From Endothia cerciana (taxonomy: Eukaryota; Ascomycota; Sordariomycetes; Diaporthales; Cryphonectriaceae), in assembly GCA_026119935.1 (NCBI GenBank), contig JALRMH010000002.1:868001-932000 (forward strand): a stretch of 64,000 nucleotides of DNA. Direction: 5' to 3'. Position 1 is the first letter of the stretch, and each line of letters starts with the position of its first letter. A program made the position numbers and the translations under genes. Shown piece after piece: positions 12,704 through 25,014 of this stretch. Below the pieces are notes generated by a model, which was not told where the DNA came from, ran no database searches, and was given only the letters and a program-made list of their open reading frames with translations.

Positions 12704-15700
12704 CCTTGCAGGTGTGCAGGGCAAGCACGGGTGGTGCTGTACTCACACCCTGTGCCAAAAATTGAGTGCAAGGGAGAAGGAAGGAGGCGTGGGAGGGCTG
12801 TTAGTGTGATGGTGGCCTGAGGGGGGCTGGCTAAACAGAACAGGGAAGCCACCACAAAGTGGATGGGCCCGTGATTGGACGCTCTGGATTCGAGTATGGC
12901 TCCTAGCGTCCCCACCATCATTCTTAGGGACTAGCGCGGCCTCCGATATGCAACCTCCATGTCGAACGGGCCAGACAGGCGAAAGCACGGAGAGAGAGAG
13001 AGGGACAAGGGAGGATCGCGATGACTCTTTGCCCCGTCCACGGATCCTCACTCATCCCCATCCTCAGTAAGATGGCCCTCGTCTTCTCAGACAGTCTGGC
13101 CGTCTGACATGCACGAACATAGCATCGTTATTATTATAATAATAAGAAGTACCATGTTGAATAACTTTTTTTTAGTGTAGGGGTTGGAAGGAGGGAGGGC
13201 GGGAAAGTTAGGGAACTGGTGGTTAGAGACGGACACAAGGTGTGTATGAGAATTTCAGGGGCGACGGTAAGAGTCATAGCCTGAAAGCCTCTTTGGGTGT
13301 GCTTTGTGGTGGTGAGATGGTTGGTGCACCCTGCAGTTGGGGTGGCTCTGTTGTCCTCCAGCTGTTGCCCGTCTCCCCCAGCTCACACAGCTCACAACCC
13401 CCAACACCTCTGCGCGACCTGCATTTTCCTTTTTTTTTTCTTTCTTATCGTTCGCAATAATTTGCCACATTGGACTACTGTGTACAAATCTCAGGCCATG
13501 GCTGCAGAAAACGGAAAGACGTTTAGAGGACGGCCTATCATTCGATCATCTGCTGTGGGACGGTCGGGCAAGAGGTTGGTATCTCTCTCGTGTTGATGGC
13601 AGGGCGCCAAGTCCAAGACCTCCCCAAGACCACAGCTCAAGAAAGCATAAAACCTGCCTCTCTGCTTTACAAGGCGTGCCAGGCCTAGCGTACGCACCTA
13701 CACGGCAGGTACCTCCGCCGCCTGGCCGCAGTTTTGGGTCCCCAATCATCCTGCCACAACCTCTCGGGACATGGAAATAGGCCAGCACAGACGAGATTGC
13801 GATGATATCATTGCTGCTTTTTCCTCCTCCTACTATGGTACTACTACTGCGAGACACATCTACTTACCACCTGCACTGCAGCATTGCAGTGCCAGGGCTT
13901 GAGCCTTCTGGGGCCTTGGGGCGGAGCCCGTGTGTGATCCATCTCGTTCGAGATTCGAGTCTCGTCCACCTCGGCAAGCCACAGCCACCACAAGCCCTCG
14001 GGACCGGTTTCCCCCAAGCCCTGCTAATTATGGCACGGCGATAGTGCCCTGGGTGGCCGGACAGCCAATCTCCTAACACGAGCCTCCCCAGTCTTGGGAC
14101 CCCTTTCATGCCCGCGTGTTTCCATCCTAATGCAGTCCCTCGTCGTCAGCCTCTCTCCCTCTCTCCATCCGTGCACCCAAATTTGGCAGCACCCGTTTGC
14201 GTTTGATCACCGCAGCGGCACAGGCACAGCCTTTGGGGGGTGCCTTACGATGCATTTAGGTGCACCGCAGGTGACGCCCTGGCAACAGCCGGAAGTAGGG
14301 GTCGAGACCTCGCGGGTCAAGCCACCAATTTACGCGTCGGTAGCCATATCGCTGCGTGTCCTGCTCTATATCCGGACACGCGGACACGCCGGTCCCAAAG
14401 CTGGCCACGCCCAAACCTTTCAATCAAGAATACAGAGAAAGTCATCCGGGACAGCGCCGGAGGACCACGGAAGGTGCACGCGCAAGAGGTTCATGGCCCC
14501 CCTTCGTCAGGATAAGCCCCCTCCCCCCCATCCGACAGGCCGATCACGAGAGCTGCATGGTAATAGGGGCTGCTTCTGCATCTGTGTCAGTACACCGTCC
14601 TGCTCAAGACTACCGTACTGGCGCAACTCCTCACAGCAAGTATTGGAACACGGCACTTTCGATATTGGGAATAGCCTCCCGTACTTCTGTTCTCGCTGTG
14701 TGTCTCAACACACACTTACGTTGCGGGATGAGAAACACGCCACCCCAATGCCCAACACGGCTCGCACGGCCAATCTCGGGTTCCGGACCAAGGTGCAGAA
14801 CCTCAGGCTAAGCCGCCACTCGCCTCATTTCCCCTCATCAGTCAGACAGCATGATCGCCATCTGATTGATGCCAGACGAGATCGAACCAACCAACAAAAC
14901 AGGCCATGTAATGCAGGCTCACTTCGGGTTTCCATCGCCCTGTAGGCCGATCATCCGTCATCGACATGTAGACTTCCGAGAAGTTCTCCTTTCTTCTCGA
15001 TGGGGGTGATCTTGATGAGCCTGCCGCCGGTGATGCAGGCTCTCGTTCCATAGTTACTTACTCCCTGCCCTTAACATCCTTAACATCCGGAAGTTCCACA
15101 GCGGCTACCATCAGCGACGTCTCTTGCACAGCATCTAACTAGGGCATCACTTACAGCGCTAATCACTCGCCATCGCCCTCAATATCTTTTGTTCGTTTGG
15201 GACGGGGTCGGAAATTTGGCCTGGTCAGTTCTGCACTTCCTGTGGTGCGGGGCAGAGCACCCCCCCCCCCCCAAATCCTTCTGCCAGTCCAGGTATGCTT
15301 CAGGACCCCCCACCTCCCCCCCAGCTTCGAGAACGTTCACGATGCTTTCCGAACTAACGGTGTGCCTGGCTGCCTGCTCGCTTCTCACCACCTGCATCGC
15401 CATCCCCACTCCGCTTCCACACCTCACCGCACCTCCTGCATAGTCCCAGGCTGGGAGCCAGCGTGCAGCCCAACTGACCCTTCCGCACGAACGAAACCCT
15501 CAAGTTGCATACGACTTGCATGGTCCCCTACACACGCCCAATGACACCGCCGCAGGCGGTCCCCGCCCCGCCCGCGCCTTACACCTGATAGGCCCACCCG
15601 GGTGCCTGTCTCGAGCTTGCGCCGATGGTCGCCGTGCAGGGAGATCGCGGGTGCTCAAGGGCTCGCTCGCAACTCACAATACCTCACACGAACACGATGC

Positions 15701-18700
15701 AGGAGATTGGCGGACCGTCCGCCTGGGGGAGGGAGGGCTCAGGACGACCTCTGTGCCTATCGAATATACGCAGTAATATGAGGTGCGTAGGCAGACTTAC
15801 TCCGCTCCGCCTTGGGCTCATATAGCTGCTCCACTAGAAAATCCACATGTGTGCCTTGCACATCCAATGCTCCTGGAGCGGCAGCGAGATGGCCCCGGAC
15901 CACCACGAGTGCGGAGATGGACGACGAGGCGTGAATCACACTCGGCCATGTGTGTGCCATGTGGTGGTCAAAAATGCGCAAGTCTCTTAACGGGACCGGC
16001 CAACATCTACTACTATCTGACAGGGTGCCATTATCAGTCATCGGGCTGCGACTGGGTGGGGCTGCGATGGTGTCGGTCAGCCTAGCAACTCATTGATAGC
16101 CGCTAACCAGAGATGACCTGAAATACCTGCAGCTTCTGTGGACGAAATGGGCTCTCTTGAATTCTCCTTCGAGCAAGACTCGGAACCACCGTCGCCAAAA
16201 GATGCCGTAGCATTCGGCGTGATCGTTCTTAAGACATCCCCACGGGCCCAGCTCAGTCTGCTGCTAGCCTACCAGCCTCACAGCCCCTCCGGCAACTCTG
16301 TCTAGGGGCTCCGGGCACTAGTGTCGACGGATGGCAAACCGGACCTAGACAACGTGACACCACTATCTCTTCAAACTTTTGCATTGGCGAGGAGAGTTCT
16401 TCCCCACGATCCTGTCACACCACTGCTAGCGGGCCATCATGACCGAGGGAAGCGGCCCAAGGCAGCAGAGGCACCACTTCCGGACATTGATGTTGTGGCG
16501 CTGGTCACCGCAGTCATCTTTTGCCGCGCGGTAGAACAAAGGAGATCATCACCACATCCCCCCCCCCCCGTAAGAGATGGCTTGTGGTCGCATCCGCAAC
16601 CGCTCGGCAGAGAAGTTTCTTTTGGTTGACTCACCTGCCCGGAATATGATTGAAGGAAGCCGGGCTTATCAGGCCCCGACAGGCGGAGGCTCAACGTGGC
16701 GCAGTGCGGCCAAGTCTCCCGTCTCGTCGTCCCGCGCGTCCCTCTATCAAAAGAGTTCTTCCGGAACTCTCGAAGGGTCGATCACAGGGGTGCTTCTACG
16801 CACATCACCTTAGCCCCACAGAGTTGCACATCCTCTTCCCCCCTCCCCCCCCCTCCGTGCCGAGCAAACTGAAGCTCCTGAGGTCTCCCTCTTGTCAGAC
16901 GCCGTCACAGACTTTTTTAGAGGGGCTGGCCCCTTCTAGCCAATGACACTAGGCACCCGGCCCTCGTCGTAAGACAAAGACGAACGCTAATCAAAAAAAG
17001 CTCGCATCACCCAACCGCGGGGGCCGAGAACCTGCGTGCTATAATCTCGGGAAACTGATCGAGGGGCCACTAGATCATCAGGATCAGTACAGGTTGCCAA
17101 GGCCCCATGGGTCATACTGCCCATTTGAGAGGCAGCAGTGGGCGCCGGTCGACAGCTTGTAGGTTGCAGGGCAGACTGCCGCTCCTCAGGGCGAAGCCGA
17201 CAGCACCGAGCCGGGGAAGTGATAGGCGGTGTCGACGTAGACAAAGAGGCCTCGCACGCGTTCAGGCGGGCGCAGTTTGCCATTGCCGATCGGCCCAAAC
17301 ACACGTGCTGCTTGCTTGGACGAAGCCTCAGATGCACACGTATCCGCCTCGCTGTGGAGGCTGAAGCTGAACAGAGGGTGATTCAGGGCCCGTGACTAAT
17401 GACACGACGTTCGGGTTATCGAGCTGACGAAGCGGTAAGTACTGTATGTTATTGTGTAAGTGCGGTGTCTAATCAGTCATCGCTCAGCGCCGTCGTCGAC
17501 AGGGCGTATGCGCCGGAATAAGGGGAGGACAAGGCCTGCCAGCTGGTCGCGCCAGGTGGCGCGGCGACAGGGATAGCGGGTAGCACGAAGTTTTATTCTG
17601 GCGCTGAGTCATTCGCCCAGGCATCCGAAGCCGTCCGCGCGGCCCCGGGCCCACGATGATCTCGCACAGCTGGGCTTGGGCTTTCATGGAGCATTGATGG
17701 CGTGCGACTGCGATGTCGCTCATGACTCTTCGGAGGCCGCTGTCCCCCGCCCCCCCCCCCCCCAAATCGGATAGAGATGTCAAGTGACCCTGCCCAGGAG
17801 CGAGGGCTGAGACGCCTGGACAGCTGGACCGGTGTCCGAGCTTGAGGCCTCGCTCACGCCGCTCCGGGAACATCGTGAGTTCCCTGGGGGCGTAAGCACG
17901 CTTCGCATCGGCACCCCCCTGGTACCGTGACTGTCAGGAGAGAGCTGGTCCTACCTCTGGGGCAGTCACGCGAACAGCCACGCTAGAAATGGTGGTAGGT
18001 CAAGCCTGGAAGGATGGGCCCCTGGCTCCTCCGCTCAGCTTCCTCCTGTCAGACAAGGATCCCGCGCGTCGAGAGCTTGGGCTCGGCTGGCCCAGGCCTG
18101 CTACCACAGGCAGCAGAGGGGGCGACCGCGATCGTCAGCGTGTGAGGAACCGGGGCGCGCGCTACGCCGGAAATAAAGATGGGCTGGTCGGAAGATTCTG
18201 GGGATCGGGACTTGCGGCCGGGGGAAGGTCAGGGCATTATAGCCCCAGCCCCCCCTTGGCCGCGGCCAGGTCTTGAGACCTGCTTGTGGGAGGAGCGCCG
18301 ATTCGAGGTTTAGGCATGTTTGAGGCCCTTCACGATCTGCAGCGCGGGCCTCGGGTGGACGGGCGGAAACCGAGAAGGAGGAGGGATCCTGGTCTCTATG
18401 AGCGCAGGATCTGGATAGTCGGCGTGTGGATGATAGACAAGACAAGCACTACGGCGGGCTTGACTCAAGGATGGAGGATCTCCCTGCAGACAATGCTGTC
18501 GATACAATTATCTTTCAGCGAGACCTCTTACTGGTACAATCAAGAAGTGTCTACTCAATAGAGTACTTATTTCAACAGAAGCTGTCTGCCTCTAATCCCC
18601 GTCGACTTCCTTGCTGTCGTGACTTTACATCAACCTAGCTGAGGGCCTCCCCTACGTACTATCGCCTATATAGAGATGAGTCTGAGGTTTTATATTGATG

Positions 18701-19276
18701 AGGTTTGCGCTCGGTGTTTCCAATACTTGAAGATAGACCACCGTGACCTCTAGCCTTTACACATTTTATCGTACCGGCGGTGATCGATTGGTCTACTAAG
18801 GGAATAAGAGAACGTGCGGGTCTCGGAAAACTTCATATACAAGTACAAACAGAGGCAGGGCATATCTCAGAAGTTTAGGTATCCAAGGGATGCTTTGGAC
18901 CTGTGGGCCCCCCTTCTAGGCGATTTACAAGTTACCGTTTGTACTGATCTCCCTCAACGCTAGATCTTCCATTGTGATGATGAGGACAGTGTCTGCTTCC
19001 TTAGAAGACTTTTGTCCCGATTGGCTCTTTCACGTGATGATCTGGGGTAGCATGAGTATATGATCAAGTCGCCATGGACATACCGAGCCTGTGGCCCTTC
19101 TCGTTGCGGGCGCTCCTCGTACACACTCTCTCTTCTCATGATGGTCTCTCGCGGCCTAAACTTGCTACCTAACGAGACCTTGATTTTACGTAGGTCAGAA
19201 CAGAGCGAACTTCAGCCTAGAGTCAACTGAGGGCTCGGGGAGAACCTCCCCAGAGTATACGTAGAGAACACCTTGA

Positions 19277-19366
19277 ATATATATATATATATGTATATGT
19301 ATGTATGTATATGTATGTATATGTATGTATGTATATGTATGTATGTATGTACATGTATGTATGTAT
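19277..19366. repeat. TA/TATG microsatellite, about 90 bp
   Basis: An (AT)n run grades into TATG/TGTA tetranucleotide repeats. It sits in the most AT-rich part of the 10.7-21.1 kb gene-free block. The reading frame through it gives only a Met/Tyr/Val repeat and is not a gene. Confidence 0.9.
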
Positions 19367-21124
19367 AAGAAGCGGCAAATTAAGTCAGGTATACAGGACG
19401 TCGCCTGATGTGGCCCTTTTCTCTGAATCTATCGCCCTGCTCTCTGCCTGCCTGAACCTAATAACCTTGGACGGGATACAGTGGCTGATATACCTAGTTC
19501 GCCGACAATCCGGTCACGATCCCCTCCCCGCCGGGCCCTTCCCCAGAGGAAAGAAAATCCCCTATGCCATGGCAGCTGTCCGAGAAACTTTGAGAAAGGT
19601 ATAAACGACGCACTTACCAGATACTCGCTTTCAGTATCGATGGCCTCAATGAAGAACCCCGTTCTGTCACTTCATATGTCGATTTCCTCGCCGATTTCCA
19701 ACCCTGTGGAAAGCCGATCTCCGGAGACGTTGGTCAACAACCGAGCAGCTGAGTCCCCTGATCTTTTGCCTCCAAGGCCCCGTCTCGAAACCTCCTCGCC
19801 CGTGAGAAATTTTGATGAAGAAATTGTGTACGGTCTCCACGGCAGCTCCAAGGTTGGCCCTAGCCCCCGTCAGGCACGGCGTGCATAGGGCGGCGGCGAC
19901 CGGTGCACGAGGGGCGCGAGGGGGGCGCACAGGTACAGCCATATGGGCAGACTCTCGACGGACACGAGCGGGCTCCCGGATGAATCGCACACAGGAGGCC
20001 GAGCTACCCTTCTAGCGAGGACCGCCGCGCAGCGAGGACGTCATCCCTCCCTTCTCCGCCGTGACGGCGTGCCCTCAGGCTAGATAGGCTGGGTCCCCTC
20101 GGGCTGCTCGGGGGTCTGAGACGACTCGCGGGGCCATAGCTGCTTGTCTGACCAGGCCCGACGTACGTTATTTCACCTTGCGAGGTTGCCTTCTTGGGAT
20201 ATGCCCAGCTACGTGCGGCCTTCGTCTTTCCTTACGACAGGTTCCTTCCATGATCCCGCAGCTGGACAAAATCCGTATCTCGTACACGACCAGGAAGGCC
20301 CCGACGGAGCGACAGGCCACATCGCGTCACAGCGGTCGAAGGGGGGAAGGGGAGGGGGGCCGCCAAGCGCGCACGCTTCCTCCGTCGTCTCGTGCACGGT
20401 GGCTTCCCTGCGGTAGGACTGGTTCCTTTCCAGGGTCCACGGCCAGCCACACACCTGGTCTGCGAAATCTATAAAAAGAGATTAGGACTTCCTATGTTTT
20501 GACCGCAGGGAGGGACGATATGTCGTTGTCGACGGCGAAGAGTGGGAGACCTTGTAGGGGAGGCGTCCAGGAGCGCTGTCGCCCGGTGCAGTCTGATCAG
20601 CGAACGCACGGTCGTGAGAACAACGGCTGACAAGCCAAAGAACTTCCTTAACCGGCCATCTTCATGTTCGCACAAGAAAGGGCTCGCGGGCGAACATTAC
20701 GGCGTCAGGAGGCTTGCGACGAGGGGACCAGCGAATGGTTTCCAAAGTCATGGAGAGAGAAGGAGCTATAAGGCGAGGCGGCATGTCACAAAGCAAGGCA
20801 CAAGGGTAGCAAGGGATAAGAAAAAGCCCATGATGATCTCGAGACGAGGTTCTTTCTATGGTAAATGTCTCGAGTTTTCGCCAGTCTGGAAAGCACGAAC
20901 ATGTTCCTAGTTTCTGTCCTTCGTGACCAAACTTAAAACAAAGAGAGGAAACCGTAATCTCAAGCCGTCCACATCAAGACCTATTCCGGCACGGTATCCG
21001 GAATGACGCTTTTGAAATCTTTTCTTGGTGTTCCAAACTTTTCCGTCCCTGACATCAGGCTTTCTCTACTACGGCCCAGGACGCAGCGCAGCGCCAATGT
21101 CCACCTCCCCCGCGACACTATTAC

Positions 21125-23305
21125 CTAAGAAGCCATGTAGGTGCTCGCCTCGATGCCGTCCTTCGGGAACTCACTGCGGAAGTGTTAGCTGATGCCTTGT
21201 AGAAGACATAGCGGGATGAACTCACGGAATGGCAACTTCAAAGCGCTTGCCAATGGCCTCGAGCACTTGCTGATCCTCATCAGTACTGACAAAGGAGATG
21301 GCCAGACCCTTGGTACCAAAACGACCGGCACGACCGACACGGTGCAGGTAGGAATCGGCATCAGTAGGCATGTCGTAGTTGATGGCCAGGTTGATACGCT
21401 CGATATCAATACCACGACCGAAGACGTCAGTGGCGACGCAAATGCGCTTGTTGAATTCCTTGAACTCCTTGTACCGGCGAATACTAGACGGCTATCAGTC
21501 ACCGCGCTCTGAAGGCCCACATCCAGGGACACGACTTACCGCTCCTCCTGGCTGACACCAGAGTGGACCGCGATCGACGGGAAGTTACACTCTCGCAGGA
21601 GCTTGTCCAGTTCGGTGGCACGGATGGTGCTCTTTACGAAGATGATGACCTGGTTGAACTGAAGATCGTCGAGGAGCTCGTTGAGCTTGCGGTTCTTCTC
21701 ACGTTCCTCGAGGGCAACGTAGTATTGCTGAAGGCCGTGCAGCGTCAACTTGGTGTCCTCGTCGACGTAGTGCTCAGTGGGGTTCTGCATGAACTTGCGG
21801 CAGATCGGCTTGACAGTGTCGGACAGGGTAGCGCTGAACATCATGACCTGCTTCTGCTGGGGCGTTGCACGGAAGATTTCCTGGACGTCACGACGCATGT
21901 CTATCTTGGTCAGCGGCTGCAGCAGGAGGAGGTACTGGAGGCCAGGCGGGTAGAACTCACCGACTTGGTCAAGCATCTTGTCGCACTCGTCGAGGACAAA
22001 GATGCGGACGCTGCCCAAGCGCAGGTGCTTATCGCGGACGAGGGCATTCAGGCGACCGGGAGTGCCGACGATGATGTGCGGGTGGGTCTCCTTGTTCTTC
22101 AGGACCTCGGCGTCCTTCTGGATGGGAGTACCACCGTAGAAGACGCCAGTCTTGATGTCGGGCATGTACTTGGAGAAGCGGTTGTACTCGTTGCGGATCT
22201 GGAAGGCGAGCTCACGAGTGTGGCACATGACCAGGACAGAGCACTCGCCGGCGACCGGCTCAACCTGCTGGAGGGTGGTGAGGACGAAGACCGCAGTCTT
22301 TCCAAGACCGGACTTGGCCTGGCAGATGATATCGCCACCGAGCAGCGCCTGAGGAATGCATGTTTGCTGAACTGCACGATCGACCCGATGTTAGAAAATG
22401 GTCTCGCAAGGTTTGAACGGAGGAGGGCGGAGAGGGAGTCGGTAGGTCCGTCCATCGTCGCAGCAAAGTTTCTCGTCCGAATACAGATGTCAGGTCGTCA
22501 ACGCAAGCGCGGCGCAGCATACAAAGATTCGCCGATCAAGACGAGGTTGTGAGCCAGACCCCTGTGCCAGCGAGGAGTTCCAAGGCGCCCCTCGCCAGAC
22601 GCGCCGATTCGATGTTGTCACCTCTTCAACAGCCCGTGTAGGGGACCACCATAGACGCGACCAGAGCCAGATGGCACGAGCTCGGGTGGAGCTGGTCGAT
22701 GTGGTCCGCCAATGACGCTCCAAGATGAACCAGAAGTTCAGAGAGGACGACTGCGTTGACCAGCTGAAAGCGACCTTGCCCTCCATCCTCATTCCAGTGT
22801 TTGGTGCAGCGGCTTGCGACTTCCACCAAGGGAGAGAGGCAGGATCGATTCGTCTTTTCCTTTTCTTTTTTTTTCTTTTTTTCTTCTTTTTCTGGGACCG
22901 CGTCGGACGCTACCAGCATCCATCTCCACAATGGGAAGTAGTTGTCTTTGACTTTTGACCAGAGTTCTTTGCTTTGTCTGCTTGCGAGATGGACGGACCC
23001 TTGTGTGGCACGCAGGAGGGGCATGGCATTTGAGGGTAACGATAGGCTGCAATGGAGTAAGAGTTTTGTTTTCAGGACTGACCCTCCGAAGGATGCTCGA
23101 AGCCACAGTCGGTGATGGCGCGGATCAGCTCAGGCTTGAGCAGGAAGTCGCGGAAACCAGTGGAATGGATGCCGACGTAAGAACCCTTCTTGTCGACACT
23201 GTCGCCAGCGGCGGCCTCGGCCTTCTTGCCGTTGGCGGGTGCGGCGGTCTTCTGGGTCTCGAGCTCCTCGTCGGAGTAGTCGATGAGATCTTCTTCGGCA
23301 GACAT
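21125..23305 (-). CDS. SUB2: ATP-dependent RNA helicase Sub2 (UAP56)
   Basis: Five exons on the minus strand are 23083-23305, 21961-22371, 21540-21900, 21226-21483 and 21125-21173, giving 433 aa, the usual Sub2 length. The acidic N-terminus begins [14 protein letters not shown]. Motif I is AKSGLGKT (93-100), motif II is the diagnostic DECD (202-205), SAT lies at 234-236, and [10 protein letters not shown] at 379-388. Sub2/UAP56 acts in spliceosome assembly and, with TREX and Yra1, in nuclear mRNA export. Four introns are seen. Three are 52-60 nt and the first is 711 nt; its removal restores the family sequence HPSEVQQTCIP. The last intron leaves a 49-nt terminal exon ending TYMAS. The gene is divergent from RPR2. 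Identification is very secure; the only unusual point is the long first intron. Confidence 0.97.
22372..23082 (-). other. 711-nt first intron of SUB2
   Basis: The donor is GTCAGT (from 23082 downward) and the acceptor is GTGCAG (ending at 22372). A CTAAC branch-like site lies about 18 nt before the acceptor. No coding exon fits inside, because the flanking exons join directly within a conserved stretch. On the sense strand the intron holds a long A-rich/GA-rich tract (plus-strand T/C run near 22854-22893). It is about tenfold longer than the other introns of this gene. Confidence 0.9.
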
Positions 23306-24141
23306 GATGGGCTGTTATGATCGATCAGGTAGATCGCGAGGTGAGAAATGGGTAGGTAGGGCCGAGAGCAGGCGCGTGGCCAGAGTCGCGAAGCCGGTCA
23401 ACAAAGGGCGGGTGAGCGCAGACAAACGCTGCAGGTATGAAAAGAAAAGCTTCGTCGATGCGCAGATGGCGAATCGAGGGCGAAGCGTTCGCTGATCTGA
23501 GAAGAGTGGGAGCCGGCCGGTCGAGTGATGAAGATCGAAAGGGAAGGGTAGGAAAATTGCGTAGGGAGAAGAAGGTGAGGTCAGAAGGGTCTTCCTTTGG
23601 TGAGCGGAAGGAAGAGCTAGCTTGCTGGGATGGGGAAACGGGCTCAGGTCAGCGCGCAGACAGGTGAAAGCTGACAGTTAGCAATGGTTAGCAGGTAGCC
23701 ACAGTGGCCCCCTGGGGCCCCTTTGGGAGGGGGGGGGGGCGCCTGAGACGGCGCGCGCACCACTCTCTGCCCCTTGCCTCGCCTCATTGGTTGCCTGCCT
23801 GCCTTCCCAGGCTAGCCTCTTCCGGCCGCCCATCCCACTTTTTCTTCTTTAGGAGGTGCAGACCTGCACGGACCAGTTTTGCGGGGTGCCCTGTGCAGGG
23901 CTGAACCGTGCTGCAGAAGGCCCAACATCACTTTCGACCAGTCACTTTTGATATAGCCCGACGGCTCCCAGAGCTTTCCTACGCTCACATACGGCTCGTT
24001 GCAGGTGTCCTCAGCAGGTCGACGGCTACAGGCTACCCCGAAGGCGTGCTTGCCACATGGGACTTTAGATCATCCGTCTCTGAGGAGTCTATCTGAAGTT
24101 TGACAAACGCCCACCAGCTGGCCCTCTCGGCCCCAGGCGCC
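23306..24141. promoter_or_regulatory. Divergent promoter region SUB2/RPR2
   Basis: An 836-bp gap separates the start codons of SUB2 (-) and RPR2 (+) and should carry both promoters. It contains a G11 run (23729-23739). The plus strand is purine-rich upstream of SUB2 (23330-23660), so the SUB2 leader is CT-rich on its own strand. I could not place a TATA box or a specific factor site. Confidence 0.6.
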
Positions 24142-24630
24142 ATGGCGAAGACGAAGAAAACTGGTGTGCCAAACCGGCATATCTACTCCCGCATCTCATT
24201 TCTCTATCAAGCAGCAACATATCTGTCCGAGGCAGGCAAACAAGCGCCACACACCACCGGCCAGGAGAACCAACCGTCGGGAGACGGCGCTGTTGGTGAC
24301 CGGACAGACCATCCGGCCACGGCACGGAACTTGTCACGCCAACTGCTCACTGACCTGCGCAATGTCACCCTCAAGTCCCAGATCCGGATCAGCCCGGACA
24401 TGAAGCGAACCATCTGCAAGTACTGCGATACGCTCCTCATCGATGGCCATACGTCCTCCTCTGCCGTCGAGAACAGGAGCAAGGGCGGCAGGAAACCCTG
24501 GGCGGATGAACTGGTGATCAAGTGCCACACATGTGGTGGGCAGAGACGCTTTCCCGTCAGCGCCGAGAGACAAAAGAGGCGACCTCGTCGCGCCGCCGCA
24601 TCGCAGGCACAGCAGCAGAACGAAACTTGA
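24142..24630 (+). CDS. RPR2: RNase P/MRP-type subunit, Rpr2/Rpp21/Snm1 family
   Basis: This is a single-exon gene of 162 aa. The N-terminal helical part (NRHIYSRISFLYQAATYL) is typical of the Rpr2/Rpp21 family. It is followed by a low-complexity insert and then a zinc ribbon with Cys92-x2-Cys95 (CKYC) and Cys128-x2-Cys131 (CHTC) ahead of a basic, Arg-rich tail. The family binds the RNA subunit of nuclear RNase P, which trims the 5' end of pre-tRNA; the related Snm1 serves RNase MRP. I choose the ATG at 24142 because MAKTKK is a typical opening and the ATG has a good context (GCCATGG). The frame is open further upstream but has no ATG there. It converges with HSK3, with 384 bp between the stop codons. 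Rpr2 and Snm1 are hard to tell apart by eye. Confidence 0.88.
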   Translation: MAKTKKTGVPNRHIYSRISFLYQAATYLSEAGKQAPHTTGQENQPSGDGAVGDRTDHPATARNLSRQLLTDLRNVTLKSQIRISPDMKRTICKYCDTLLIDGHTSSSAVENRSKGGRKPWADELVIKCHTCGGQRRFPVSAERQKRRPRRAAASQAQQQNET

Positions 24631-25014
24631 GACCATGTGCATTGTTCGGGCTCCCTGCCCCATGGCCTGAGAGGCATCAGAGTTCCACTCAAGCCCCATC
24701 GATGGGCCACTGCCTCGTAGCTGTGCCCGGAAAGGGGCTGGAGGCGCTCGCCTAATCACGCCGTCGCTTTCCCAAGGTGAATTGGCCTTGCCTCTGCAAA
24801 AGAAGGCTCGCGATCAGCGGGAACCGCAGCGTGTCCCGAAGCGAAGGCGAAAGTCGGCGTCCGCGAGGGCGGCGCAGGAGACAGGGCCGCCGACTCGCGA
24901 TGATTGTCCCGCATGCCGGTAGAATTGATTGCTTGCTCCATCTTTTGAGCCTTGACCGTTCGTCGCGGAGAGGGGCATCGCCAGAAGGAGATATGGTCCC
25001 CCCCGCGTTGTGGT
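24631..25014. other. Convergent 3' region between RPR2 and HSK3
   Basis: These 384 bp lie between two convergent stop codons. No third gene or distinct structure is seen, so the two 3' UTRs may overlap. Confidence 0.6.

Larger units (their letters stand above)
10664..21124. other. About 10.5 kb without a recognisable gene
   Basis: This lies between the cyclin start and the SUB2 stop, both on the minus strand. The part next to the cyclin (10.66-12.2 kb) may hold a long cyclin 5' leader or promoter. It has T-rich runs near 10740-10770, G13 at 11491-11503 and a (TC)n run at 12128-12148. Further on are a 10-bp tandem repeat (12678-12703), C13 at 15260-15272, C12 at 16558-16569, C14 at 17750-17763 and a (TATG)n array at 19277-19366. 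A visibly more AT-rich stretch runs from about 18650 to 19480. I found no conserved protein motif, transposase or reverse-transcriptase signature. The many open frames in GC-rich parts look like chance. Confidence 0.55.

Noticed and set aside
14094..14945. Open frame of about 280 codons on the plus strand
   Set aside because: Composition resembles random translation, with no conserved motif, no predicted domain and competing frames on both strands.
19277..19366. Open frame of Met/Tyr/Val repeats
   Set aside because: It is just the translation of the TATG microsatellite.
21563..22552. Plus-strand open frame of 329 codons opposite SUB2
   Set aside because: It is the antisense shadow of SUB2 exons; its Glu/Asp/Leu/Val-rich sequence mirrors the sense codons.
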